Positions 43,494 to 51,786 of a DNA stretch of 64,000 nt are shown in pieces (the stretch's first letter is position 1; every line of letters starts with the position of its first letter). This DNA is from Thalassovita sp. (lineage in GTDB: Bacteria; Pseudomonadota; Alphaproteobacteria; Rhodobacterales; Rhodobacteraceae). The stretch lies in the NCBI GenBank assembly GCA_029212905.1, contig JARGPB010000007.1, positions 62,001-126,000 on the forward strand. Direction: 5' to 3'. Made by a program: the position numbers and the translations under genes. The notes beneath the pieces were generated by a model. The model was given only the letters and a program-made list of their open reading frames with translations. It was not told where the DNA came from and did no database searches.

Positions 43494-45917
43494 CTAGGCC
43501 GGTTGCAGCAAGCGTGCCTCGAATTCGCGCAGGCAGGGGCGGGCGGTATCGCCGAAACTGTCCGGGTCGCAACGCAGATCTGGGAACAGGGCGAACAGCT
43601 CTTCTCGTGCGGCCCCCATGACCCCGTTCAGCCCATGACGCCCCGGATGGAAGCTCTCGCTGGGGGCGCCTTCGGCAAAGATAATCTCGTGCCGATCAAA
43701 CAGGATATGAACATAGTCGATCTGATCCTTTTCGACCTGGCGGATAGAATGACCGTTCACCAGATGCCGCGCGGCTACCAGGACCTCGGGCGTATCAAAC
43801 AGCAGTGTCGCGGCCGAGGACCGATGCAGCATCCTGTGTTGCGGTGAAACGATCAGCGGACGCGTGTTCCCCACCGTGCCCGGAGCAAACCGGATCGGGG
43901 CGAAATCGCCCTTGCCTTCGACGCGTCGCCGCCCGGCCCAGCGGACGGGTTGTACGCCGTTATCACGGGTAATCACCAGGTCGCCGGGTTTCAGAGTCTC
44001 CACGGCGCGCTGGCCCCGAGGGGTGTCGATCTTGGTGCCCTTCTTGAAGCAAATAACCACGGATTCGATGTTGTCGAAGGTTACGACCGTACCATCGTCC
44101 AGCGTAACAGACCCGGCCAGGTTGCCAGGGTCGGTGCTGGTATAGGTGATCGACCCCCAATCAATCTGCCCTCCGAAATCCAGCGTGTCACCGCCGCCTT
44201 CGCTGCCTTCTCCGCCATCAATCGAGATCGTGCCGCCGCCGCCGCTGATGATGAACGTGTCGTCACCCTCGCCGCCGACAGCAGTGTCACCCCCGCCGAC
44301 ATAGAGCTCGTCCTCGCCCGCGCCGCCATCCAACAGGTCGGCTCCGGCGCCTCCGATGATCGTGTCGCTGCCGTCGCCGCCATATAGGCTGTCATCGCCG
44401 CCCGCGCCGTCCAGGTAGTCGTCGCCGCCCCCGCCGTAGAATACGTTCGTCCAGTCCGCGCCCTGTCCGTCATATCCGACCAGCGTGTCGTCCCAGTCCG
44501 ATCCGATGATCCCGTCCAGCCCTCCGGCCAGAGTATCCCCGGTCGCGTGGCCTCCGGTGGCGGTGTTTGCGCCCAGATCGACGTCCACACCGGCATCCGA
44601 ATCCGAATAGTCCAGGAAATCCATGCCCGCGCCGCCGCTGATGCTGTCGCCATCCGCGCCACCCGCCAGCGTGTCGTCCCCCGCGCCACCGATCAACGTG
44701 TCAGTGCCGTCACCGCCTATCAGGCTGTCGGCCCCGTCCTCGCCGTCGATCAGGTCATTGCCCGTTCCGCCATCAATCGTATCATCCCCCGGCTGAACAG
44801 GGATCGTATCGAAATGGATATCCGAGATCGCCAGTGCCTGGCCGCCGGTATACCCGTTGTTATAGTCGATCGTGATCGACTGAAGCGGTCCGGGGATCGT
44901 GACCATGATCGAGCCACTGGCATCCGAGTAGCTGTCAGCGGACAGGCCCGCGGTGATGGTGTTGCCGCTGGTCGTGTCGTCTCCGTTCGAGGAAAAGGAC
45001 AGTGTGACCGTGTTGCCGTTTGCGTCCACGGCGGTGATCGTGATGATGTCTTGCCAACTGCCACTGTACCCATCAATATCGTTCAGGCGGAACGTGACGT
45101 TCTCTACGTTATCCGAATAGGAATCCGGGTCGTTGGTCTCAAACGAAATGGTGGTGGTCGAGGTGTCGCCCGCGCCAGATCCGGTCAGGGACAATGATGA
45201 GTTGGGGTCAAATGGCTCGCCCGCGCCGACATAGTTCGTGGTGGTGCTTTCAACCGAGAACCCAGTTGCGTTCCCATCGTTGGTGAAGTCTACCGTGACA
45301 TCCATCACGCCAGTGGTCTGGGTGATCCCACCTGAAATGTTCTGTTCGTCGGCGCCCGCGCTATCCCAGTTCAGCGATTCCGATGTCGCCGAGGCTGCTG
45401 TGATCCCGTCGCCCGAGATAACGTCGTCACCACTGCCACCTTGGATCGAGTCGCTGCCGCCCCCGCCCGAGATGGTGTCATTCCCAGCGCCTGCATCAAT
45501 GGTGTCATTTCCATCGCCCGCTGAAACCGAGTCCCCCATACCGCTGGGACCGGTTCCGGTGCCGCTATCGATCTGATCGCCGTCTGTATCAACATAGCTG
45601 CTGTCCAGGACGTCATCGCCGCCGGTGCCTTCGACCACACCATCCGCGTTCGAGTAAGAAGGGGCGGAGTTCACCTCGCCGGAATCCATCCGGCGCGGCA
45701 TGGAATTCGGCACGAAATAGACGTTGCCATCGGTTGCTTCGTAATACGTGCCGTTCAGGGTGTAATCGGTGACATTGCTGCGGAAAATTCGCCCGTCAAA
45801 GTTGATACTACCCGACCCGATTGTGCTGGACGTCGTAAAGCTGACAGTAGACGTGTTTAAAACATCGCCTGAATCCAGCGATCCGTCCCCCAAAGAGACC
45901 AAGTACCCGGTGGGCAT
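43494..45917 (-). CDS. RTX-type calcium-binding protein with C-terminal Hint domain
   Basis: This 807-residue acidic protein is probably exported by a type I secretion system, since it has no N-terminal signal peptide. Two blocks of glycine/aspartate nonapeptide repeats are visible: a shorter one near residues 95-170 (GDGNDTIDAGAGNDTISGG) and a longer one near 380-580 (GGAGDDTLAGGADGDSISGG). Between them is a beta-rich region of about 190 residues. A Hint autoprocessing domain begins at Cys623 (CFKKGTKIDTPRGQ) and carries GDLVITRDNGVQPVRW and SPQHRML. An AGGAG box precedes the start. No secretion transporter genes are near. The substrate or target is unknown. Confidence 0.9.
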   Translation of the reverse strand: MPTGYLVSLGDGSLDSGDVLNTSTVSFTTSSTIGSGSINFDGRIFRSNVTDYTLNGTYYEATDGNVYFVPNSMPRRMDSGEVNSAPSYSNADGVVEGTGGDDVLDSSYVDTDGDQIDSGTGTGPSGMGDSVSAGDGNDTIDAGAGNDTISGGGGSDSIQGGSGDDVISGDGITAASATSESLNWDSAGADEQNISGGITQTTGVMDVTVDFTNDGNATGFSVESTTTNYVGAGEPFDPNSSLSLTGSGAGDTSTTTISFETNDPDSYSDNVENVTFRLNDIDGYSGSWQDIITITAVDANGNTVTLSFSSNGDDTTSGNTITAGLSADSYSDASGSIMVTIPGPLQSITIDYNNGYTGGQALAISDIHFDTIPVQPGDDTIDGGTGNDLIDGEDGADSLIGGDGTDTLIGGAGDDTLAGGADGDSISGGAGMDFLDYSDSDAGVDVDLGANTATGGHATGDTLAGGLDGIIGSDWDDTLVGYDGQGADWTNVFYGGGGDDYLDGAGGDDSLYGGDGSDTIIGGAGADLLDGGAGEDELYVGGGDTAVGGEGDDTFIISGGGGTISIDGGEGSEGGGDTLDFGGQIDWGSITYTSTDPGNLAGSVTLDDGTVVTFDNIESVVICFKKGTKIDTPRGQRAVETLKPGDLVITRDNGVQPVRWAGRRRVEGKGDFAPIRFAPGTVGNTRPLIVSPQHRMLHRSSAATLLFDTPEVLVAARHLVNGHSIRQVEKDQIDYVHILFDRHEIIFAEGAPSESFHPGRHGLNGVMGAAREELFALFPDLRCDPDSFGDTARPCLREFEARLLQPA

Positions 45918-46051
45918 GACACTACTCCTGCCTCAGGGGCGGCATCGGCCGCCCAATACTGCATAACCTAACATCCGCCATCTGTCGGGCGGTTGCCGAC
46001 ATGTTAGAACACATCGGGCATTCGGGCAAGTGACGCCACATAACCCACGTG

Positions 46052-48292
46052 TCAGGTCACAAGCGGAAACCGATCCACAAGGGGCAACGAACGGGCCCGG
46101 GTACCTGTCAGATCGAACAGCGCGTTGGCCAAGGCCGCCATGGCGGGCGGAGTGCCCGGCTCTCCGATACCAGAGATATGAGGTTTGCCCTGCAGGATAC
46201 GCGTTTCGATCTGCGGGGTGTTGTGCATCCGCATCGCGTCATAGTCAGGGAAATTTTGCTGTTCGACGGCGCCGTCTTCAAAGGTGATCTTTCCGTAAAC
46301 AGCGGCGGAGAGCCCATAGATCAACGCGCCTTCCATCTGGGCCTGAACGATCGAGGGATCCAGCGCGGTGCCCACGTCTGCCGCGATCCAGGCCCGGGTG
46401 ATGTGGATGTCGCCGTCTTTGTCTTTGACCTCGACTACCTCGGCCACAGGGGTGCCGAAGGACCAGGTAAAGGCCACACCGCGCCCCACGCCATCCGGTG
46501 TTGTCCCAGTCCAGCCGGACATTTCGCGGACGGCCTCCAGAGTGGCGGCAGCATACTCATCTTCGGGGCGCATTAGCTCTAGGCGGAAATCCAGCGGATC
46601 GCGGCCAGCGGCGTGGGCCAGTTCATCGATGAATGTGTCGTGGAAGAACCCGTTGAACGACGCCCCGACCGAGCGCCAGAACCCAACCGGCAGATCCAGA
46701 TCCGCGATATAGCCGCGAATACGGTAGTTCGGGATTGCATAGGGCTGATCAAAGGCACCTTCGACCAGAACCTTGTCCGGTCCGCCCATCGGCAGGCCAA
46801 TCATCCTTCCGCCGGCCTGAACCGTTGCGGATTGCGCCGCGATTTGCCCATCCATCAGCACGGCTTTGCCGTCTTTGATCGCGCCGCGGAACCGCGCCAC
46901 TGCTCCGGGACGATAGAAGTCATGGGTCATGTCTTCTTCGCGTGACCAGGTCAGCTGGACGGGGGTGTCCTTCATTTGCACGGCCAGTCGCGTGGCGTAT
47001 TGGGCATAGTCCACTTCGCCCCGACGCCCAAAGCCACCGCCCATATAGGTGGTGTGGACGGTCACGGTTTCAGCGTCCAGCCCCGCGATTTTGGCACATT
47101 TCTTTTGCACGATGACGGGGGATTGGTTGCCCGCCCAAATGGTCAGGCTGTCACCTTCGAACAGAGCGGTGGCGTTCATCGGTTCCATGGTGGAATGCGC
47201 CAGATAGGGCAGGCGATAGGTTGCCGTTACCTCGGTTGCGCCAGCGGGTAGGGTGTCCGCATCGCCATCATCGCGCATGGTCGAATTTGCTCCGCCATCA
47301 AAGGCCGCGTCTATTTTTGCGTCGATCTCAGCCATCGTGGCCGGATGAGGCGAGGGGCCCCAGTCCACCTCGACTGCGTCAGCGGCCTGCATGGCCAGCC
47401 AGGTATTGCTGGCCACCACGGCGATCGCATCGCCTAGGTCATAGACACCGTCCACACCTGGCATGGCGCGCGCGGCACTGTCGTCAAATCCGCGCATCTC
47501 GCCATTGAGATGAGGGTTGGCCCGCAGGGCTGCGAATTTCATGCCGGGGACGCGTACATCAATGCCAAAGGTGGCGGTGCCGGTCGCTTTTGCCTGCATG
47601 TCCACGCGGGGGACGGATTTCCCCAGATGTTTCCATTCTGAACGCGGGCGCAGAGGGACTTGCGGTGCCTCGATCTGCGCGGCGGCAGGGGCCAGCGCGA
47701 CATAGCTAAGCTGGGTGCCGTCAGGTGCGATAACCTGGCCCTTTTCGGTGCGCAGCTTGTCCACGGGCAGGTTCCACTGCTCGGCAGCGGCCTGTTTCAG
47801 TGCCTCGCGGGCACTGGCCCCGGCGGCGCGCATCTTTTCATACCCGTCCACAGTAGAGGTGGAACCGCCAGTAATCTGCAAAGACAGCAGCTTACCCACT
47901 TGTCCCAGCGCCCCAGAAACATTGTGCTGGAAGTCGCTCATTGCGTAGTCCTTGAAGGGCAGGGAACTGCCCAGCACCGCCTGATTGTAATATGCCTGCC
48001 CCGGAGGGCCGTGGCGTGTCGTGATCTGGGACATGTCCACGTCCAGTTCCTCGGCGACTAGCGCGGCCAAAGTTGTGTGGATACCCTGGCCCATTTCCGC
48101 GCGCGGGGTGATGATGCTGATCCCGTTGCCGTCGATCAGGACATAGGGGTTCAGGACTGCTTCGCCCTCAGAAGGAGCCAGCGGGTTGGGTGCCGGTGTT
48201 TTGATCTTGTAGACCCCGAAAGCGACACCGCCCGCAATGGCGGCCGAGCTGACCAAAAAGGCGCGGCGGGTGATTTTACCAATGCTTGCCAT
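46052..48292 (-). CDS. Molybdenum hydroxylase large subunit (isoquinoline 1-oxidoreductase-like, IorB type)
   Basis: The 746-residue protein is the molybdopterin-cytosine-dinucleotide-binding subunit of a xanthine-dehydrogenase-family enzyme of the IorB type, which oxidises aldehydes or N-heterocycles. A twin-arginine signal lies at the N-terminus (ITRRAFLVSSAAIAGG, Arg9-Arg10), so the complex is exported folded. Family motifs include EMGQGIHTTLAALVAEELDVD, YMGGGFGRRGEVDY, PVGFWRSVGASFNGFF and GVGRGVAFTWSFG, with the second IEPG-type ending GIGEPGTPPAMAALANALF near the C-terminus. The start lies 3 bases after the small-subunit stop, showing one operon. The substrate is not predictable. Confidence 0.9.
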   Translation of the reverse strand: MASIGKITRRAFLVSSAAIAGGVAFGVYKIKTPAPNPLAPSEGEAVLNPYVLIDGNGISIITPRAEMGQGIHTTLAALVAEELDVDMSQITTRHGPPGQAYYNQAVLGSSLPFKDYAMSDFQHNVSGALGQVGKLLSLQITGGSTSTVDGYEKMRAAGASAREALKQAAAEQWNLPVDKLRTEKGQVIAPDGTQLSYVALAPAAAQIEAPQVPLRPRSEWKHLGKSVPRVDMQAKATGTATFGIDVRVPGMKFAALRANPHLNGEMRGFDDSAARAMPGVDGVYDLGDAIAVVASNTWLAMQAADAVEVDWGPSPHPATMAEIDAKIDAAFDGGANSTMRDDGDADTLPAGATEVTATYRLPYLAHSTMEPMNATALFEGDSLTIWAGNQSPVIVQKKCAKIAGLDAETVTVHTTYMGGGFGRRGEVDYAQYATRLAVQMKDTPVQLTWSREEDMTHDFYRPGAVARFRGAIKDGKAVLMDGQIAAQSATVQAGGRMIGLPMGGPDKVLVEGAFDQPYAIPNYRIRGYIADLDLPVGFWRSVGASFNGFFHDTFIDELAHAAGRDPLDFRLELMRPEDEYAAATLEAVREMSGWTGTTPDGVGRGVAFTWSFGTPVAEVVEVKDKDGDIHITRAWIAADVGTALDPSIVQAQMEGALIYGLSAAVYGKITFEDGAVEQQNFPDYDAMRMHNTPQIETRILQGKPHISGIGEPGTPPAMAALANALFDLTGTRARSLPLVDRFPLVT

Positions 48293-48295
48293 GGC

Positions 48296-48757
48296 TTAGC
48301 TCTCCAGTTCTTTTGCAGCGTCGTGAATGGCGGCGCGGATACGGGGGTAGGTGCCACAGCGGCAAAGATTGCCCTGCATTGCGTCATCTATTTCGTCATC
48401 CGAGGGATTGGGCACCTCGGCCAGCAGACTGGCGGCCTGCATGATCTGCCCCGATTGACAGTACCCGCACTGCGCCACCTGGTGTTTGACCCAGGCATTC
48501 TGAAGGGCGTGCATCGCGTCGGGCGTGCCCAGTCCTTCGACGGTGGTAACGTCGCCTTCTACGTCCGATAGCGGGATCTGGCACGCGCGCACGGCCTCGC
48601 CATTTATCTGGACGGTACACGCGCCACAGGCCGCGATGCCGCAGCCGAATTTCGTGCCGGTCAGGCCCAGTTCGTCGCGCAGCACCCACAAAAGGGGCAC
48701 CTCTCCGGGCAGCTCTACCTGATGGGTTTTGCCATTCACGGTTAGCGTGGTGGACAT
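48296..48757 (-). CDS. (2Fe-2S) small subunit of molybdenum hydroxylase (IorA type)
   Basis: The 153-residue protein carries two [2Fe-2S] clusters that take electrons from the molybdenum centre. The plant-type ferredoxin cluster uses C39, C44, C47 and C59 (CGIAACGACTVQ region); the second uses C97, C100, C132 and C134 (QCGYCQSGQ and NLCRCGTYP). This is the standard small-subunit pattern. Start 48757 is the best fit to family N-termini (STTLTVNGKTHQV). It is the first gene of the two-gene operon and faces the TetR gene across a 105-bp region. Confidence 0.93.
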   Translation of the reverse strand: MSTTLTVNGKTHQVELPGEVPLLWVLRDELGLTGTKFGCGIAACGACTVQINGEAVRACQIPLSDVEGDVTTVEGLGTPDAMHALQNAWVKHQVAQCGYCQSGQIMQAASLLAEVPNPSDDEIDDAMQGNLCRCGTYPRIRAAIHDAAKELES

Positions 48758-48819
48758 GGCCGTAGCTCCTCTTTCGGGTTTACTGTGACGTTGTGACAAA
48801 AGAAGGCAAAAGTGTCATC

Positions 48820-48833
48820 ATGTCAATTGACAT
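48820..48833. promoter_or_regulatory. Perfect 14-bp palindrome between TetR gene and hydroxylase operon
   Basis: ATGTCAATTGACAT is fully symmetric and lies in the divergent region between the hydroxylase operon (start 48757) and the TetR gene (start 48863), 29 bases ahead of the latter. Its size and place fit a TetR-family operator that could control both directions. This is inference from position and symmetry. Confidence 0.6.
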
Positions 48834-48862
48834 TTTGTATATTTTCTGTCAGAGGTGTCTAA

Positions 48863-49465
48863 ATGCAGGAATTAAAACAAAAAATGTCCGGGTTAGAGCC
48901 AAAGCAGCAGGCTATTCTTAGCTCTGCCTTTGAGGCGTTCCGACTGTATGGGTTCAAAAGGACCTCGATGGAGGATATTGCCAGGGGCGCAGGCATGTCC
49001 CGTGCTGCGCTGTATCTGCATTACCGTAACAAAGAGGATATCTTTCGTTCCTTGGCGCAGGGGTATTACGATGCTGTTCTGCCCCAACTGTCCGAGCTGT
49101 TTACCCAGGATTTGCCTGCGCCTCAGATGCTGGCGCGCGCCTTTGAGGTCCAGCATGGTTCGGTTGTCGAGGCATTGCTGTCCTCACCGCATGGGCCCGA
49201 ACTGCTGGATACCAAATACGCACAAACCGCAGATATTGTCGCGGCAGGCGACGCCAAGCTGGCCGAGGTCTATGCAGGGTGGCTGGAACGATCGGCCCAA
49301 GCAGGGACGGTTTCGCTGGCCGGTTTTGGCGGGGATGCAGTGGCGCTGGCCCGCACAATGCTGGATGCACTGCACGGGGTGAAAATGGCCTTTCCTGGGA
49401 TCGAGGAATACCGGGCATCAATCGCCCGGCTGGCGCTATTGTTCGGACGTGCGCTAAGCGATTGA
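48863..49465 (+). CDS. TetR/AcrR family transcriptional regulator
   Basis: The 200-residue protein has the TetR N-terminal helix-turn-helix domain at about residues 15-62 (ILSSAFEAFRLYGFKRTSMEDIARGAGMSRAALYLHY, quoted in parts: GFKRTSMEDIARGAGMSRAA), followed by an all-helical ligand-binding domain with no recognisable subfamily. It probably represses the divergent hydroxylase operon, and perhaps itself, through the palindrome at 48820-48833. The ligand may be a substrate of the enzyme; that is a guess from context. Start ATG 48863 fits the family length. Confidence 0.9.
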   Translation: MQELKQKMSGLEPKQQAILSSAFEAFRLYGFKRTSMEDIARGAGMSRAALYLHYRNKEDIFRSLAQGYYDAVLPQLSELFTQDLPAPQMLARAFEVQHGSVVEALLSSPHGPELLDTKYAQTADIVAAGDAKLAEVYAGWLERSAQAGTVSLAGFGGDAVALARTMLDALHGVKMAFPGIEEYRASIARLALLFGRALSD

Positions 49466-49477
49466 CACGCCCCCGGA

Positions 49478-50314
49478 TCAAAGCTGCGTGCGCAATTCCC
49501 ACAGTTCCGGGAATAGTTCGACCTCAAGCATTTTACGCAGGTAGCTGGTGCCGCTGGTCCCGCCAGTGCCGCGTTTCAGGCCGATCACCCGTTCCACCGT
49601 TGTCAGATGGTTGAAGCGCCAACGGCGAAAGTAATCTTCGAGATCCACCAGTTTCTCGGCGAGTTCGTAGAGCTCCCAGTGGGCCTCCACGTTCTGGTAA
49701 ATGACAGCCCAGGCGGCCGTTACCTCTGGGGATGCGTCATAGGGGGTTGCCGACGGGCGGTTCAGGGTGCTGTCGGGCAGGGGGGCCACGTCGGACAGGT
49801 GCCGCAAGGCAACATCATACAGCGACGGGCGCGCGAGCTCTTTTTGGAGCTGCTCCAACAGATCGGGCCGATGCGCATGGGGCCGCAGCATCGCAGTGTT
49901 GCGATTGCCCAGCATGAATTCGATCATCCGGTATTGCCAGGACTGAAACCCCGAGCTCTGCCCAAGGCTGTCGCGGAAATGCGTATAGTCTGATGGCGTC
50001 ATCGTGCGCAGCACGTCCCAGGCAGAGTTCAACTGTTCAAATATGCGCGCAACCCGTGCCAGCATTTTGAAGGCAGGGCGGAGCTGGCCGACTTGCAAAG
50101 TGTCGCGCGCGGCCGTCAACTCGTGGATGGCCAGCCGCATCCAGAGCTCGGACGTCTGGTGCTGCACGATGAACAGCATCTCGTCATGGGCGGTGGAACG
50201 CGGGTGTTGGGCGGTCAGGATCGCGTCGAGGCCGAGGTAATCAGTATAGCTCATGCGGCCGTTGAATTGCATCTGGGCGCCATCCTGGGCGGGATCGAGG
50301 GGGCGATTGGTCAT
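49478..50314 (-). CDS. kynA: Tryptophan 2,3-dioxygenase
   Basis: This haem enzyme opens the indole ring of L-tryptophan to N-formylkynurenine, the first step of the kynurenine route. The 278-residue protein has family segments MSYTDYLGLDAILTAQHP, HDEMLFIVQHQTSELW (with the substrate-contact His), SGFQSWQYRMIEFMLGNR and the C-terminal RWRFNHLTTVERVIGLKRGTGGTSG, in which the haem-ligand His (FNHL) and substrate-binding loop lie. ATG 50314 was chosen because the long open frame up to 50554 has no family similarity. It follows kynU on the same strand after 178 bp. Confidence 0.96.
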   Translation of the reverse strand: MTNRPLDPAQDGAQMQFNGRMSYTDYLGLDAILTAQHPRSTAHDEMLFIVQHQTSELWMRLAIHELTAARDTLQVGQLRPAFKMLARVARIFEQLNSAWDVLRTMTPSDYTHFRDSLGQSSGFQSWQYRMIEFMLGNRNTAMLRPHAHRPDLLEQLQKELARPSLYDVALRHLSDVAPLPDSTLNRPSATPYDASPEVTAAWAVIYQNVEAHWELYELAEKLVDLEDYFRRWRFNHLTTVERVIGLKRGTGGTSGTSYLRKMLEVELFPELWELRTQL

Positions 50315-50363
50315 GGGGTGTCCTGTCAAATGGGCGTGGCGCATGGGGCTGATGTTGCGCCGT

Positions 50364-50386
50364 GAGTATTTTAGGCAAGATGAAAG
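50364..50386 (+). repeat. Intergenic repeat, copy 3
   Basis: This copy has GAGTATTT, the variable triplet TAG, then GCAAGATGAAAG. It lies between kynU (upstream) and kynA (downstream) of the minus-strand set and so is oriented against these genes, unlike copies 1 and 2, which point the same way as the gene before them. Confidence 0.75.
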
Positions 50387-50492
50387 CTGTGCCGGGCCTT
50401 GATCTGCTGACAGGGGGCCATGAGATGGGTGCGCCAATGAGCCGCCCAGCCGGCGGGCTGGCACATGGGAATATGGCGGGTTCGGTCGTGCA

Positions 50493-51689
50493 TCAGGTGA
50501 CCGCGTGGCGGGTTTTGTAGTCCGGGTGATCCCAGAGGTTGTTGTTGATGACATCCTCGATGATGTCAGCGGCGCCTATTACATCGGTTTCGTCGATATA
50601 GAGCGGTGTAAAGCCGAAGCGCATGATGTCGGGGGCGCGGAAGTCTCCGATTACGCCGCGGGCGATCAGGGCCTGCATGGCGGCGTAGCCTTCGGAGAAG
50701 TGGAACGACACCTGGCTGCCGCGCGCATTGGGGTCGCGGGGGCTGGCGAGGGTCAAGCCGGGGCAGCGCCGTTCGATTTCTTGGATAAACAGGGAGGTAA
50801 GGTGCTGCGACCGGGCGCGGATGTCGGCCATGTTCGTCAGGTCCCAGATGTCCAGCGCCGTTTCCAGCGCGGCGAGCGCCAGGACGGGCGGTGTGCCGAC
50901 GCGCATACGCTCGATCCCGCTGCCGGCGCGGTAGGAGGGCTCAAAGGCGAAGGGGGCGTCATGGCCGAGCCAACCGGACAAGGCGGGGGTGACGGTCTGA
51001 GCATTGCGAGGGGCGACATAGATGAATGCCGGGGCGCCGGGTCCACCATTGAGGTACTTATAGGTGCATCCGACAGCGAAATCGGCGTTGCACGCTGCAA
51101 GCGCGACCTGGGTGGCCCCGGCCGTGTGGGCCAGATCCCAGACGGTTATGACGCCATGCGTATGGGCCTTGGCTGTCAGGGCTTTCATGTCGTGCAGGCG
51201 GCCGGTGCGATAGTCGACTTCGGTGATCATCAAGACGGCAATGTCATCGGTGATGTTTGCCACGACTTCTTCGGGAGCGACGACGCGCAGCTCGTATCCG
51301 CGGTCCAGCGATTTGATCAGGCCTTCGGCCATGTACAGGTCCGAAGGGAAGTTGCCGCTGTCTGACAGGATTATTTTACGGTTCGGTGGGGCCAGATCCA
51401 GCGCCGAGGCGAGAGCCTGATAGACTTTGATTGAAAGCGTGTCGCCCAGCACCACATGGCCTGGCTCGGCGCCGATCAGATGGGCGATGCGATCGCCGAC
51501 GCGGCGGGGCTGCGTCATCCAGCCGGCCTTATTCCAGCCGGTGATCAGCATTTCCCCCCACTCGTCACGCATGACTTGTTCCATCCGAGCAGGCGCGGCC
51601 TTGGGGAGCGGACCAAGGGAGTTCCCATCCAGATAGATGACCCCGTCGGGCAGGTCGAACAGGGCTTTGGTCGCGGCAAAATCGGTCAT
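50493..51689 (-). CDS. kynU: Kynureninase
   Basis: Kynureninase is a PLP enzyme that cleaves kynurenine to anthranilate and alanine. The 398-residue length fits the family. Recognisable parts are YLDGNSLGPLPKAAP near the N-terminus, VVLGDTLSIKVYQALASAL, VWDLAHTAGATQVAL with the PLP-contacting Asp, and GCTYKYLNGGPGAPAF containing the Schiff-base lysine (about residue 214). ATG 51689 has a GGAGAC box. It is followed by kynA; no kynB is present, so formylkynurenine hydrolysis must come from elsewhere or another enzyme. Confidence 0.96.
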   Translation of the reverse strand: MTDFAATKALFDLPDGVIYLDGNSLGPLPKAAPARMEQVMRDEWGEMLITGWNKAGWMTQPRRVGDRIAHLIGAEPGHVVLGDTLSIKVYQALASALDLAPPNRKIILSDSGNFPSDLYMAEGLIKSLDRGYELRVVAPEEVVANITDDIAVLMITEVDYRTGRLHDMKALTAKAHTHGVITVWDLAHTAGATQVALAACNADFAVGCTYKYLNGGPGAPAFIYVAPRNAQTVTPALSGWLGHDAPFAFEPSYRAGSGIERMRVGTPPVLALAALETALDIWDLTNMADIRARSQHLTSLFIQEIERRCPGLTLASPRDPNARGSQVSFHFSEGYAAMQALIARGVIGDFRAPDIMRFGFTPLYIDETDVIGAADIIEDVINNNLWDHPDYKTRHAVT

Positions 51690-51786
51690 TGGTGTCTCCT
51701 ATACTGACAACGGCCATAGCGGATTTCGCTATGGCCGCGCCAACGATGCTTTTTGATCACCACATCAAGGTTGGTGATATGGGATA

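Noticed and set aside
44081..44689. Frames in other registers over the RTX repeats
   Set aside because: Repeat DNA keeps several frames open; only the minus-strand frame with Gly/Asp nonapeptides and the Hint domain makes sense.
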